Shown piece by piece: positions 10,838 through 20,211 of a stretch of DNA of 64,000 nt. The DNA comes from Ephemerocybe angulata (Eukaryota; Basidiomycota; Agaricomycetes; Agaricales; Psathyrellaceae): assembly GCA_013368325.1 (NCBI GenBank), contig JAACJK010000015.1, positions 62,001 through 126,000 on the forward strand. The letters are read 5' to 3'. How positions within the stretch are numbered: the first letter of the stretch is position 1; the number at the start of each line of letters is the position of its first letter. The notes below the pieces were generated by a model that was given only the letters and a program-made list of their open reading frames with translations, was not told the origin of the DNA and searched no databases. A program made the translations under genes and the position numbers.

Positions 10838-10888
10838 TCACCCCTCCGGACGACCTTAAGCTGGATAATAACAGCGATTCCGGAGGGG
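10828..10888 (+). promoter_or_regulatory. predicted -1 ribosomal frameshift signal between gag and pol
   Basis: Heptamer G GAT TTT (10828-10834) lies in the Gag frame just before the TAG. After a six-base spacer comes a perfect 10 bp inverted repeat, CCCCTCCGGA (10841-10850) and TCCGGAGGGG (10879-10888), with a 28-base loop. The heptamer resembles the known GGAUUUA site of mouse mammary tumour virus pro-pol. The pol frame is -1 and is open from 10825 to 15528, whereas the first ATG in it is only at 11071. Confidence 0.75.
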
Positions 10889-13800
10889 CAACTACTCCTA
10901 TTCCACGCAACCCATTCGCCTCAACTGTCCATGAACAGCACACTGCACAAATCCGATCATTCCTTGTCATAAATCGTAAAACCCGACGTCAACTGGCTAA
11001 CACACTCAAAGTATCGACGGCTCCCCCCACTCTACTACAAAATGAGCGAACTCTGGTACTTCGCAAACATATGGCGAGACCACCGGGGTGTAGCTTCTTG
11101 GGCTCCAAAGCCTCAGAAGTCCCCTTTCGCGTAGGAGGAAGCGCGCGGAAGGATAAACTCATCTTAGATTCCGGCTCCGACATCACCTTAATATCCAATA
11201 AACTTCTTCAAACCCTCTATCCTTCGCCCAAACTCCGTATTGGTCAGAAGATCGAGCTTATCCAGGTTACCGGCAAGACAACCATAAATGGCTTTGTGAC
11301 CTTGACGCTTACCTTCGACACGGAAGATGGTCCAGTCCAACTCGAGGTGGAAGCATACGTGGTGAAAGGGATGAATGCTGGGTTCATCTTGGGAAATGAT
11401 TTCTCGGACCAATATTCTTTAAGTATCGAACGCAGTCAAGGAACGTCACAACTCCGATTCGGCGACTCTGGCCGCACTATCCCTATCGCCAACACCATTT
11501 CAGATGATTTTGCGCTACAAGACGAAGCGGGCAACGCTTTCACCGTAAAAGCCAAGGAACCGCGAGACTTGAACCGAATGAAGCTACGAGGACACCGGAA
11601 GATTCAAACCATGAGAAGGAAGCACCGGGTTAGGATGGCAACAAACGATGTGCGAAGCACGGAGGATATCACCATCGCACCAGAGGCCAGTCGATACGTG
11701 CGCGTACGAGCCTATTTTCCGGGAAACGATCAAGAACTTTTCGTCGAGAGAAGTGTCCATTCCAACAAAAACCACGATGACATATACGGCACGACTGACT
11801 GCTTAATATCTCGAAACCAGCCCATGCTCTGCATCTCCAATTTCTCAAAGTCGCCCATACGCATATCTAAGGGACAGTTGCTAGGAACTAGCGAGCGGCC
11901 GAGTGAGGTATTTAGTAAGGAAAGCGACATGACCGCCAAGGAGCTCGAACAGACCCGAGCGTATGCGCAGTACATTAGTTCGCGCTCGTCAGACCTCCCA
12001 GAACACACGCAGACCGAGGGCGACCCACCGGTAGAGGGAGGACCGAAGACTGCAGAGACCCCAGAGCCTGTAATGGAAGAATCGCGATTTGAAAGCGAAC
12101 TGGATATAGCGGATAGTCTCAGCGACGAACAACGAAAACAGCTGATCGATGTACTTAAACGACACAAGGAAGCATTCGCTCTGGACGGAAAGCTTGGGGA
12201 TTATGACGATCATGTCGAAGTCCCGTTGATACCGGGCACCAAGCCCATATCAGTCCCGCCGTATAACGCTTCACCAGCCAATCGGGAGGTCATCGACGCT
12301 CAAATGGACGCTTGGCTAGCTCTCAATGTCATAGAGCCCTCCAAAAGTCCATGGGCTGCCCCCGTTTTCATCGTCTATCGCAATAAGAAACCCCGGATGG
12401 TCATTGACCTGCGTCGCCTGAATGAGAAGGTCATAGCGGACGAGTTCCCGCTCCCTCGGCAAGAAGACATACTACAATCGCTCGCGGGTAGCCATTACCT
12501 GTCCACACTCGACGCTCTAGCAGGATTTACTCAGCTAAGCGTAAAAGAGGAAGATAGGGAAAAGCTCGCCTTCCGCACGCATAGAGGCCTCTTTCAATTT
12601 CGAAGAATGCCCTTCGGGTTCCGTAACGGTCCTGCGATATTCCAACGAGTCATGCAAACCGTGCTATCACCTTTCCTCTGGATCTTCGCATTAGTGTACA
12701 TCGATGATATCGTCATTTTCTCTAAGACGTTCGAAGATCACCTGTCACACCTCGATCAAGTTCTGGGCGCTATCAAGGGCGCTAAAATCACCCTATCCTT
12801 GCCGAAGTGTCACTTCGGATACGAGTCCCTCCTCCTTCTCGGTCAAAAGGTGTCTCGACTTGGATTATCGACTCACCGTGAAAAGGTCGAAGCAATCCTC
12901 GCTCTGGCTGAGCCACGCAACGTACACGACTTACAGGTTTTCCTTGGCATGATGGTGTACTTCTCATCCTACATCCCATACTACGCATGGATTGTTCAAC
13001 CATTATTCCAACTACTGAAAGGGAGTCAAGAATGGCGCTGGGGTACCGAGGAAGCTGAAGCCTACGCCCTCTGTAAACAAGTACTCACCGAATCACCCAT
13101 ACGCGCGCACGCGATGCCGGGAAGGCCATATCGGGTTTACTCCGACGCATGCGGATACGCGCTAGCGGCAATCCTCCAGCAAGTACAACCTATTCGAGTT
13201 GCGGACCTCAAGGGCACAAAGGTCTATGAGAAGCTCGAAGTGGCGTATCAGAAGGGAGAGAGCGTACCGATACTCGTAACAAAAATATCCAAGTCAGAAC
13301 GCGACGAGGACGTGCCGACAGACTCTTGGGCGTCTAACCTGGATGACAGCGTTGTGCACATCGAGAGGGTAATCGCTTACTGGTCTCGTGTCCTACAATC
13401 CGCCGAGAAAAACTACTCGCCAACCGAGCTTGAAGCTCTCGCATTAAAGGAAGGGCTCATCAAGTTTCAACCCATCCTTGAGGGTGAAACGATACACGCT
13501 ATTACGGACCACGCCGCTCTCACTTGGAGCAAGACCTTTCAGAATGTAAACCGGCGACTCCTTACCTGGGGTCTAGTATTTGCGGCGTTTCCTAACATGC
13601 GAATCGTGCACCGACCGGGACGAGTTCACTCGAACGTAGACCCATTATCACGACTACGACGACAGGCGCCAGACCAAGTCAATCCCGCCAGCATCACGAA
13701 TCCTTCACTAACGTTGCGCGAACCCGGAGCACTCAAGACATTCCTTGATAACCTCGGGGAAGAATTTGAATCAAAACTCCAGAAGGTTGTTGTAAACTAT

Positions 13801-15528
13801 GCCTCCGGCGAGATCTTCACGCGCGCTACTGGGAACGTAATGGCAACACACATACCTATCGGCCCCGAGGACGAGGGATCGACCATCATCTATCACACGT
13901 CACAATCCTATTCGGTGCTGATTTCACTTGATACGGAAGTCGTTTCGGCATGGGTGGCTGCTTTCGAGACCGACGCCTACTTCTCCAAGATTCTACAGGA
14001 ACTAAGAGGACAAACCGTGAGCTCGGGCGTCCTGCGCAGTAGGTACAAATTGCGTAAGGATGGCTTACTGTTCTATTGCGATAATGCTGGGAACACGAGG
14101 CTGTGCGTGCCGAGGAGCCATGTGCGCGAGATACTGCATGAAATCCACGATGGCGTAGCCGAAGCGGCCCACGCTGGATATCATAAAACATATCAACGAG
14201 TGAGCCACGGGTACTATTGGCCTCGGATGTCTCGGGATATCCGTACCTTCGTTCAAAGCTGCGACGTGTGCCAGAAAACCAAACCTCGCAAGCATGCGGC
14301 GGTCGGACTGCTCCAGCCCATCCCCATACCTACTCAGCCTTTCGAGGTTGTCTCGATGGATTTTATCACTGAGTTACCTGTCACAAAGTCCGGTTTTGAT
14401 GCAATCTTGGTAATTGTCGACAAACTCACCAAGTACGCATTGGCGATACCAACAACGACCACGTTGGGCGAGGTCGAAACAGCGCGTTTATTCTTCCGAA
14501 ATATCATCGTTAAGTTTGGTATCCCACTTCAGGTGATCACGGATCGCGATGTTCGTTGGCGAGGCGATTTCTGGAATGAAATTTGTCGTCTGATGGGCAT
14601 GAAGCGCGCGCTCACGACTTCGTACCACCCGCAAGCTGATGGGCAGACTGAAATTCTGAATCAGTTTCTCGAGATCGGTATCCGTGCGTACATTGGTGGT
14701 GACTCTCAGAGAGATACTTGGGACGAGCACTTGGATCAATTAACTTTCGCGTACAACGGCGGACTGCACTCAGCAACTAACACGACCCCCGCATTTCTCC
14801 TACGCGGATTTACGCCGAGAACAGGGTCTATGTTGCTACAAGATATGGTCAGCGTGGAGCGACCTCCGGTTGGTGGTAAAGATGAGATCCGCCATGCGGC
14901 TGCCCAAGATCTGTGTGATACTTTCGAAGGGTTGCGGCTCGCGGCTCAGGACGCCATCGTACTCGCTCAAATCACCCAGGAACGCGCTTATAACAAAGGC
15001 CGCCTCGTCCGTGAGTTCAACGAAGGGGATTTGGTTTTGATAAACCGAGAGAGTCTACGGCTGAATCGTGCTATCACGGGCCGTGGCGCGAAGCTCCTAC
15101 CCAAGTACGAGGGTCCGTTCGAAGTATTGTCCAAAGTCAGCGCCATCACGTACCGGATCCGACTCCCAGCTTCGTATCCGATCCATCCTGTGATCAGTAT
15201 TGCGCATCTAGAACCGTTCCATACATCTCCTGACGAATTTGGATCGCGAGTTCGTTTACCGAGATTGCGCGCTGATTTTGGAGATAGTCCCGCAACCACA
15301 GAATGGGAAGTAGATCAGATTCTGGCGGAACGATGGGTCCAGGGTGCTCGTGGAAGGAGGGAAAGACAATACGAGGTTCGATGGAAGGGTTTTGGTCCCG
15401 AAAACGACACATGGGAACCACGGAGGAATCTTAGAAACGCTCCCATGGCCCTGAAGGTTTGGGAACATGCGCAGAAGACGCCCGAAGTCGATGGGAAACG
15501 AGGACGGCGTCTCGTGGAACAAATCTGA
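10831..15528 (+). CDS. Gypsy-1 Pol: protease, reverse transcriptase, RNase H, integrase, chromodomain
   Basis: About 1565 codons if entered by -1 frameshift; 1485 from the ATG at 11071. Protease: [13 protein letters not shown]. Reverse transcriptase: [11 protein letters not shown] and YIDDIVIFS hold the catalytic aspartates. RNase [16 protein letters not shown] and [11 protein letters not shown], with about 60 extra residues in between. Integrase: HHCC zinc region ending CDVCQKT, then acidic residues in [16 protein letters not shown] and HPQADGQTE. The C-terminus is a chromodomain ([20 protein letters not shown]), which places it among chromoviruses that target heterochromatin marks. The frame is uninterrupted. 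Confidence 0.95.
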   Translation, partial: FLVTPPDDLKLDNNSDSGGATTPIPRNPFASTVHEQHTAQIRSFLVINRKTRRQLANTLKVSTAPPTLLQNERTLVLRKHMARPPGCSFLGSKASEVPFRVGGSARKDKLILDSGSDITLISNKLLQTLYPSPKLRIGQKIELIQVTGKTTINGFVTLTLTFDTEDGPVQLEVEAYVVKGMNAGFILGNDFSDQYSLSIERSQGTSQLRFGDSGRTIPIANTISDDFALQDEAGNAFTVKAKEPRDLNRMKLRGHRKIQTMRRKHRVRMATNDVRSTEDITIAPEASRYVRVRAYFPGNDQELFVERSVHSNKNHDDIYGTTDCLISRNQPMLCISNFSKSPIRISKGQLLGTSERPSEVFSKESDMTAKELEQTRAYAQYISSRSSDLPEHTQTEGDPPVEGGPKTAETPEPVMEESRFESELDIADSLSDEQRKQLIDVLKRHKEAFALDGKLGDYDDHVEVPLIPGTKPISVPPYNASPANREVIDAQMDAWLALNVIEPSKSPWAAPVFIVYRNKKPRMVIDLRRLNEKVIADEFPLPRQEDILQSLAGSHYLSTLDALAGFTQLSVKEEDREKLAFRTHRGLFQFRRMPFGFRNGPAIFQRVMQTVLSPFLWIFALVYIDDIVIFSKTFEDHLSHLDQVLGAIKGAKITLSLPKCHFGYESLLLLGQKVSRLGLSTHREKVEAILALAEPRNVHDLQVFLGMMVYFSSYIPYYAWIVQPLFQLLKGSQEWRWGTEEAEAYALCKQVLTESPIRAHAMPGRPYRVYSDACGYALAAILQQVQPIRVADLKGTKVYEKLEVAYQKGESVPILVTKISKSERDEDVPTDSWASNLDDSVVHIERVIAYWSRVLQSAEKNYSPTELEALALKEGLIKFQPILEGETIHAITDHAALTWSKTFQNVNRRLLTWGLVFAAFPNMRIVHRPGRVHSNVDPLSRLRRQAPDQVNPASITNPSLTLREPGALKTFLDNLGEEFESKLQKVVVNYASGEIFTRATGNVMATHIPIGPEDEGSTIIYHTSQSYSVLISLDTEVVSAWVAAFETDAYFSKILQELRGQTVSSGVLRSRYKLRKDGLLFYCDNAGNTRLCVPRSHVREILHEIHDGVAEAAHAGYHKTYQRVSHGYYWPRMSRDIRTFVQSCDVCQKTKPRKHAAVGLLQPIPIPTQPFEVVSMDFITELPVTKSGFDAILVIVDKLTKYALAIPTTTTLGEVETARLFFRNIIVKFGIPLQVITDRDVRWRGDFWNEICRLMGMKRALTTSYHPQADGQTEILNQFLEIGIRAYIGGDSQRDTWDEHLDQLTFAYNGGLHSATNTTPAFLLRGFTPRTGSMLLQDMVSVERPPVGGKDEIRHAAAQDLCDTFEGLRLAAQDAIVLAQITQERAYNKGRLVREFNEGDLVLINRESLRLNRAITGRGAKLLPKYEGPFEVLSKVSAITYRIRLPASYPIHPVISIAHLEPFHTSPDEFGSRVRLPRLRADFGDSPATTEWEVDQILAERWVQGARGRRERQYEVRWKGFGPENDTWEPRRNLRNAPMALKVWEHAQKTPEVDGKRGRRLVEQI

Positions 15529-15647
15529 GCTGGAATAAGACCTTAAAACAAGCCTACTTGCGCTTGCACACTCCTCAGGACTTCCCTACACACATACGCC
15601 CGTCTCCTTTCTAAACTCGACCACTCACTCCACTCGCCCTTTCCCTC

Positions 15648-16313
15648 ATGGCATACTACCAACTCGCCCCGCCCGTTGAACAAAGCACCGCCATCGCGCA
15701 CCGGGGCCCTCCTCACGGCTTCGAACTCGAGCTCGTGTACCCCGACGAGGCCCCTACGGCCCTAACTATGGCCCCAGAGCTTTCCACCGTCGACAACATC
15801 TCGCCCCTACTCTACCAGCTCAAGAGGAAGGACTTCTTCTACATCGACACGCAGAACGAGCGCAACATCTATTTCCTCGATAGCCGCCTGGTCAACGCGC
15901 TCGAATGGAGCTGCGAAGGCCTCGTCACCACTACCATTGAGGCTGTCGCTGGGCCCAACGGGACCGCCTACGTGAATAACCTCCCCGACACTTGCTTCTC
16001 TGAGCTCGACATGCAGCGTCCCGCCCTCATGGAAGCCCGCGCTCGCCTCGCGTTCAACCCTCTTCGTGGATACGGTACTCGCGACGCCTTGACGACCCTC
16101 TTCAAGAGACAACAGCGCATGGGATTGGAGATGGCGCAGTGGATGTTGGAGGCGAAGGATCGGGCAGACGCGATGCGTCCGGACGAGTGCTCTTGGCGGT
16201 GGGCCAACAGCCGCATGGAAACTCGGCGTGCGGAGATCGAAGCTATGGCTCGCGCACGCGAAGTTATCGAGGTCACCAGCGGCTCGGAGGACGATGACGA
16301 AGAAGACGCGTAG
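15648..16313 (+). CDS. extra ORF after pol in Gypsy-1 (unknown function)
   Basis: 221 codons, 120 bases downstream of pol, ending about 50 bases before the 3' LTR. No signal peptide or membrane segment, so it is not an envelope gene. The middle is mixed alpha/beta in composition (LLYQLKRKDFFYIDTQNERN, NPLRGYGTRDALTTLFKRQQ), then a helical region with Trp (MAQWMLEAKDRADAMRPDEC), and a strongly acidic tail (SGSEDDDEEDA). The 15580-15645 leader is pyrimidine-rich like fungal core promoters, suggesting its own transcript. It is not a standard Gypsy protein and I do not recognise the family. Confidence 0.75.
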   Translation: MAYYQLAPPVEQSTAIAHRGPPHGFELELVYPDEAPTALTMAPELSTVDNISPLLYQLKRKDFFYIDTQNERNIYFLDSRLVNALEWSCEGLVTTTIEAVAGPNGTAYVNNLPDTCFSELDMQRPALMEARARLAFNPLRGYGTRDALTTLFKRQQRMGLEMAQWMLEAKDRADAMRPDECSWRWANSRMETRRAEIEAMARAREVIEVTSGSEDDDEEDA

Positions 16314-16351
16314 GATTTGGGATGGTGTTTGGGGTATGCACGAAGGCTCGA

Positions 16352-16366
16352 AGGCTGGGGGGGGTG
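16352..16366 (+). other. polypurine tract of Gypsy-1
   Basis: A run of G (GGCTGGGGGGGGTG) directly before the 3' LTR, where plus-strand DNA synthesis is primed in LTR elements. Confidence 0.7.
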
Positions 16367-17005
16367 TGTATCGTGATACGGTTTATTTCTTCTTTCTTTT
16401 TCTTTCTTTTTCTCTCTTTTTCTCATTTCCCTTCTTACGTGATCCAACTCGCGTTATCCTCTTATTTCTATTATCTACCCTTCTCGCCTTCAACACGACG
16501 ACGTCCGAGCACGAGCGCCCAACAGACGCTCGGCGCGTTTGATGCGCTACGGCTACCATCGCGCGTGATCCCGATTGGGCACTACCCCAATGCGGACGAG
16601 TATTGATGGATACCACGCGGTACCCATCTTCTCGAGTTCGGACTACTGCGCCCTCAACGGCGCTGGAACAATGTAGAATACGCCGGAATGTCCTCGCGAA
16701 CCTTCGCATTTTCCTCTATATTCTTTTAAACTACAGAACATTCTTTCTTAGGCGTATAAATACTTGCATTAGTTACTCAATATGATTATCTTTGAAAACT
16801 CCCTACTTGTGTGCTTCGAGAATTCTCTCAGCCTTTGAACGCTTGAGCCCTAGCTCGCGTTTATGCAGTTTTCCGACTTAGAGAACCCTGAATTCTCTCA
16901 GTCTACGAGCTAACTTAGCTCGTCATCGACATCCGGATATCTTGGGGCATCCCGCTCAGTTGGTATATTCATAGGAATACACCAACGAATCGCAGTAACG
17001 ATTCA
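16367..17005 (+). repeat. Gypsy-1 3' LTR
   Basis: 639 bp copy of 7085-7723, with one visible substitution (T at 16440, a CpG to TpG change). It is followed by the target duplication CTCTC and the resumed Copia reverse transcriptase. Confidence 0.97.
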
Positions 17006-17010
17006 CTCTC

Positions 17011-18329
17011 CTACTGCTCGTCTCACTGCCCTTCGTACCGCTCTTGCTAAAGCAGCCATGAACGGGGAATACATCGAGTCCATCGATGTCTCCAACGCAT
17101 ACCTCAATGGCGAGATCGAAGACAAGTACGAGGTCTACATGACTCAACCTGAGGGTTTTGAAATCAGAGGCCCCAACGGAGCGAAATGGGTCTGCCGCCT
17201 CAAGAAGGGTATCTATGGCCTGAAACAGAGCGGACGACTGTGGTATCAGAAGCTAGCAGCGGAACTCGAACGATTGTGATTCACCCAGATCAAAACAGAT
17301 CCCAGCTTCTACGTATGGGAAGCCGATGGTATCCGAATCACTCTACCAGTATTCGTCGATGACATCACCATCATCTCCAAGAGTCAGGACAAGGTCAAAT
17401 GGCTCAAGGAATCACTCGCCAAGGTCTTCACTCTCAAGGACCTTGGCCCAACCACCTACCTCCTCGGTATCAAGGTCGATTATGATCGCGAAAACCGCAC
17501 GCTCCACCTCTCCCAACGCCAGTACATCCTCGATATCCTTAAACGATTCCGCATGGAAAACTGCACACCAGTCGCAACTCCTATGGATCCAGGCAGCGGC
17601 ACTAGTCTTGCCAAGTACGATCTCTCCAAGCAGGAGCAACGTGAGATGAAGACTGTCCCATACATAAACGCAGTCGGAGCTCTCATGTACCTTGCCATCG
17701 GAACTCGCCCAGACATCGCCTACTCCGTCGCCAAGCTCGCCCAGTTCAACTCGAACCCTGGTCCAATCCATTGGAAGGCCGTCAAGCATCTGTTCCGCTA
17801 TCTGAAGGGAACGATGGACTTACGACTCACTTATCGCAATGAAGGCGAGTCTCTGTCCTCAGAACTCTTCCAGGCATATACCGATGCGGATCATGCTGGA
17901 TGCCTTGACACTCGTCGATCCACCTCTGGATTCCTTATCAAGATGGGCACAGGCGCTGTTAGCTGGTCTGCCAAGAAGCAGGCAACCGTCGCGGACTCGT
18001 CGACAGAGGCCGAATACGTTGCTGCCTCCTCGGCAGGACGTGAAGTCATTTGGATGCGGTCATTCCTTCGGGAACTTGGGACTACAGTCACAGGTCCTTC
18101 ACGACTGATGGTCGATAACCAATCTGCTCTCAAGGTGCTTCGAAACCCCGAACACCACAGCAGAATGAAGCACATCGACATCAAGATGCATTGGATACGA
18201 GAGGTTATTAAGCGCGGCGAAATTGAGGTTCACTTCCTTCCTACCAACGACATGATCGCCAACATCTTCACCAAACCACTCCCCAAACCCGCTGTACAGC
18301 GTCACCGTCTCGCTCCTGGTCTTGAGTAA
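17011..18329 (+). pseudogene. Copia 3' half of reverse transcriptase and RNase H, with nonsense codon
   Basis: Resumes exactly in the frame left at 7084 (SPTARLTALRTALAKAAM). SIDVSNAYLNGEI and VFVDDITIISK hold the catalytic aspartates of the Copia polymerase. TGA at 17277-17279 stands where this clade has Gly or another codon before FTQIKTDPSFYVW; the rest of the frame is clean to 18329. RNase H residues are in AYTDADHAGC, SSTEAEYVAAS and MVDNQSAL. The C-terminus HIDIKMHWIRE...FTKPL is the usual Copia end. The single stop looks like a point mutation. Confidence 0.93.
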
Positions 18330-18348
18330 TCTTCTGTGACATTGCATT

Positions 18349-18357
18349 GAGGGGGTG
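18349..18357 (+). other. polypurine tract of Copia
   Basis: GAGGGGGTG directly before the 3' LTR, 20 bases past the end of the polyprotein. Confidence 0.65.
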
Positions 18358-18760
18358 TGTTGAAGTACAATGCACATGTCTCCATGGCTCGCCCATTGTT
18401 CTCTTCATCTTCACATAGGCGCTGCCTCTTTCAAACTTTTCTATTGTTCTAATGCTTCTTTGTTCTATATATATCCACGATCACATTGTTCATTCATTCC
18501 ATCGTTTCACATATATCACACAGCATTGTTCTCACTTCTATTGTTCCATATTCGTACGTACTTTATTGTTCTCCCGATATGGATCGTCTATTGTTCCACA
18601 CAGTATATAGTCTACACTGCAAGTGGGTAGTTCCCTTATCGAACTATCTCCCACTTGCAGGTGCGTCATGCTGTATTTCTCTTTATCTAACTTAACTAAT
18701 ATATCGAACTATCTCCCACTTGCAGTGGCTTCAACGACTTATAAACTTAGCAGTTTATCA
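18358..18760 (+). repeat. Copia 3' LTR
   Basis: 403 bp, apparently identical to 2999-3401, followed by TSD CACAT. Contains the same motif array and hairpin. Confidence 0.97.
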
Positions 18761-18921
18761 CACATGCGAACATTCGAGCACGGAGGATTATAGGTGGAGT
18801 ACTACGCTCATGCGGTGTTCTGACCTGATTACAGGTGAAGCCATCGACACATGGTGGAAAAGGGGTTTCCTTTGAGCCATTGGCTCTCCGTATGACACTC
18901 ACTCAGATCATGTTTGATATA

Positions 18922-19126
18922 TACTTATGTGACTAGCCATTGAATAGTCGTGTTTATACCTTGTCGTCCATTGTTGCCCCAGTCCCCCTTACGGTGTCCA
19001 GGCCTGCCCAGAGGGCCATTGTTTACTTATGTGACTAGCCATTGAATAGTCGTGTTTATACCTTGTCGTCCATTGTTGCCCCAGTCCCCCTTACGGTGTC
19101 CAGGCCTGCCCAGAGGGCCATTGTTT
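18922..19126. repeat. tandem duplication of a 102 bp unit
   Basis: The stretch beginning TACTTATGTGACTAGCC and ending GGCCATTGTTT is present twice back to back with no difference that I can see, so the duplication is recent. No coding content. Confidence 0.93.
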
Positions 19127-19131
19127 GAAAA

Positions 19132-19385
19132 TGTTGTCATACGCAACCTTGATTAATCAAGGTTCATCGGGTTACAGGGTCAGTAGAACCATCTTGGTAC
19201 GGGGTGTACCCAAGGGGTCTCCGGGCCGGAAATGCCGGACCCCACCTTAGGTAGGTCCCTCCGTTCTGGAGGACCGAAAATTCGGGTGACCTTCCTAAAA
19301 AGGAAATTTATTACCAAAAGTAGCGGAAAGCCGGTCAAAGCTCCGCCGAGCACCGGCGTAAAATAGTGAACTGTGTTTTACAACA
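19132..19385. mobile_element. solo LTR, 254 bp
   Basis: Starts TGTTGTC and ends TTACAACA, flanked by a 5 bp direct repeat GAAAA (19127-19131 and 19386-19390). It contains a 16 bp perfect palindrome, CCTTGATTAATCAAGG. A TG..CA unit with a 5 bp TSD and no internal region fits a solo LTR left by LTR-LTR recombination. It is not related to the LTRs of the three full elements here. A short TIR element is a less likely alternative. Confidence 0.7.
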
Positions 19386-19390
19386 GAAAA

Positions 19391-20211
19391 GAGCTTTATT
19401 TCAAACCAGTGAGACATTTGTTCCGCCTCAAAATGTCGTGAATTTGTCGAGACGATTCGCAGACCCCTTGCACCATTGAACCTAGTCTGCGGTCTGCGTA
19501 TGTGAGCGTGAGTGGCTACATTGACAGGGCAGGGTGCGAACCAGGGCTGTGGAAGGTGGGACGGTCTCAGCAGGACGTCGGTCTGTGCGCAAACTTTTCA
19601 AGCTGGTTGAGCTCTCTCCGTTTCGCTTCAACGAGTCTACCAGACTGTGCACTGCCTGGGTAATTACTACGTTCGATAATCTATCATAATTGCGAATTTT
19701 GGTGATGTCAAGTCAATTCCACACTGCAGAACAAGCCGACTGGGCAAAGGTACCTCGACAAGGCCTCGCTCGCACTCTAGTTTAATCGGTCCAAAAGCCC
19801 AGTTGTGCTGCTCTGTGTATATCTTCCTTGTGTTGTACCCCTTATCCCTTAGCCGGTCTGAGGTCTCATTTATTCCTGGTAGAGCGCACATACACCAATC
19901 TAGCACTTTCCTCTGAATTGGTGGTGCGGGGTTGACGTATTCGGGGTTATCTGGTCAGGGCGCGACGATATCTGGCAGAATCGTGACGTTCAAATGCCAG
20001 TTAGGAGTCCGTACAAATCTACCTGACTGTACCCAGATCTCTGAATCCCATCGGAGTAGCACTGAGAGAATGTCATACACTCGAAAAGTTGACCTTCCAG
20101 GGCACAAGGAATATTCTCGAGACTCGCATGCATATCCACCAACTCCGCCAGGTTCGTCGTTGAGCCAAGCCCGACGATCACGGACCAACCGCCCCAACCC
20201 CACAAATCCCA
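19391..20211. other. no gene recognised
   Basis: Upstream flank of the channel gene. A minus frame of 79 codons at 19667-19906 has no recognisable motif and no clear introns; I do not call it. Confidence 0.4.

Larger units (their letters stand above)
7085..17005 (+). mobile_element. Ty3/Gypsy chromovirus nested in Copia, with extra 3' ORF
   Basis: LTRs of 639 bp at 7085-7723 and 16367-17005 differ at one place I can find (C at 7158, T at 16440). The TSD is CTCTC at 7080-7084 and 17006-17010. Order is gag, then protease, reverse transcriptase, RNase H, integrase and chromodomain in the -1 frame, then an additional ORF before the 3' LTR. No coding damage is visible, so it may be autonomous. 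The orientation is the same as the host Copia. Confidence 0.97.
2999..18760 (+). mobile_element. Ty1/Copia LTR retrotransposon, carrying a nested Gypsy
   Basis: Two 403 bp LTRs (2999-3401 and 18358-18760) start TG and end CA and appear identical. The target duplication CACAT is present at 2994-2998 and 18761-18765. Domain order is Gag, protease, integrase, reverse transcriptase, RNase H, which defines Copia. The element is interrupted by a complete Gypsy at 7085-17005. Its own coding region has a frame change near 5155 and an in-frame TGA at 17277, so this copy cannot make a full polyprotein although its LTRs indicate a very recent insertion. Confidence 0.97.

Noticed and set aside
15648..16313. 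Envelope-like gene in Gypsy-1
   Set aside because: No signal peptide, no hydrophobic membrane segment and an acidic charged tail.
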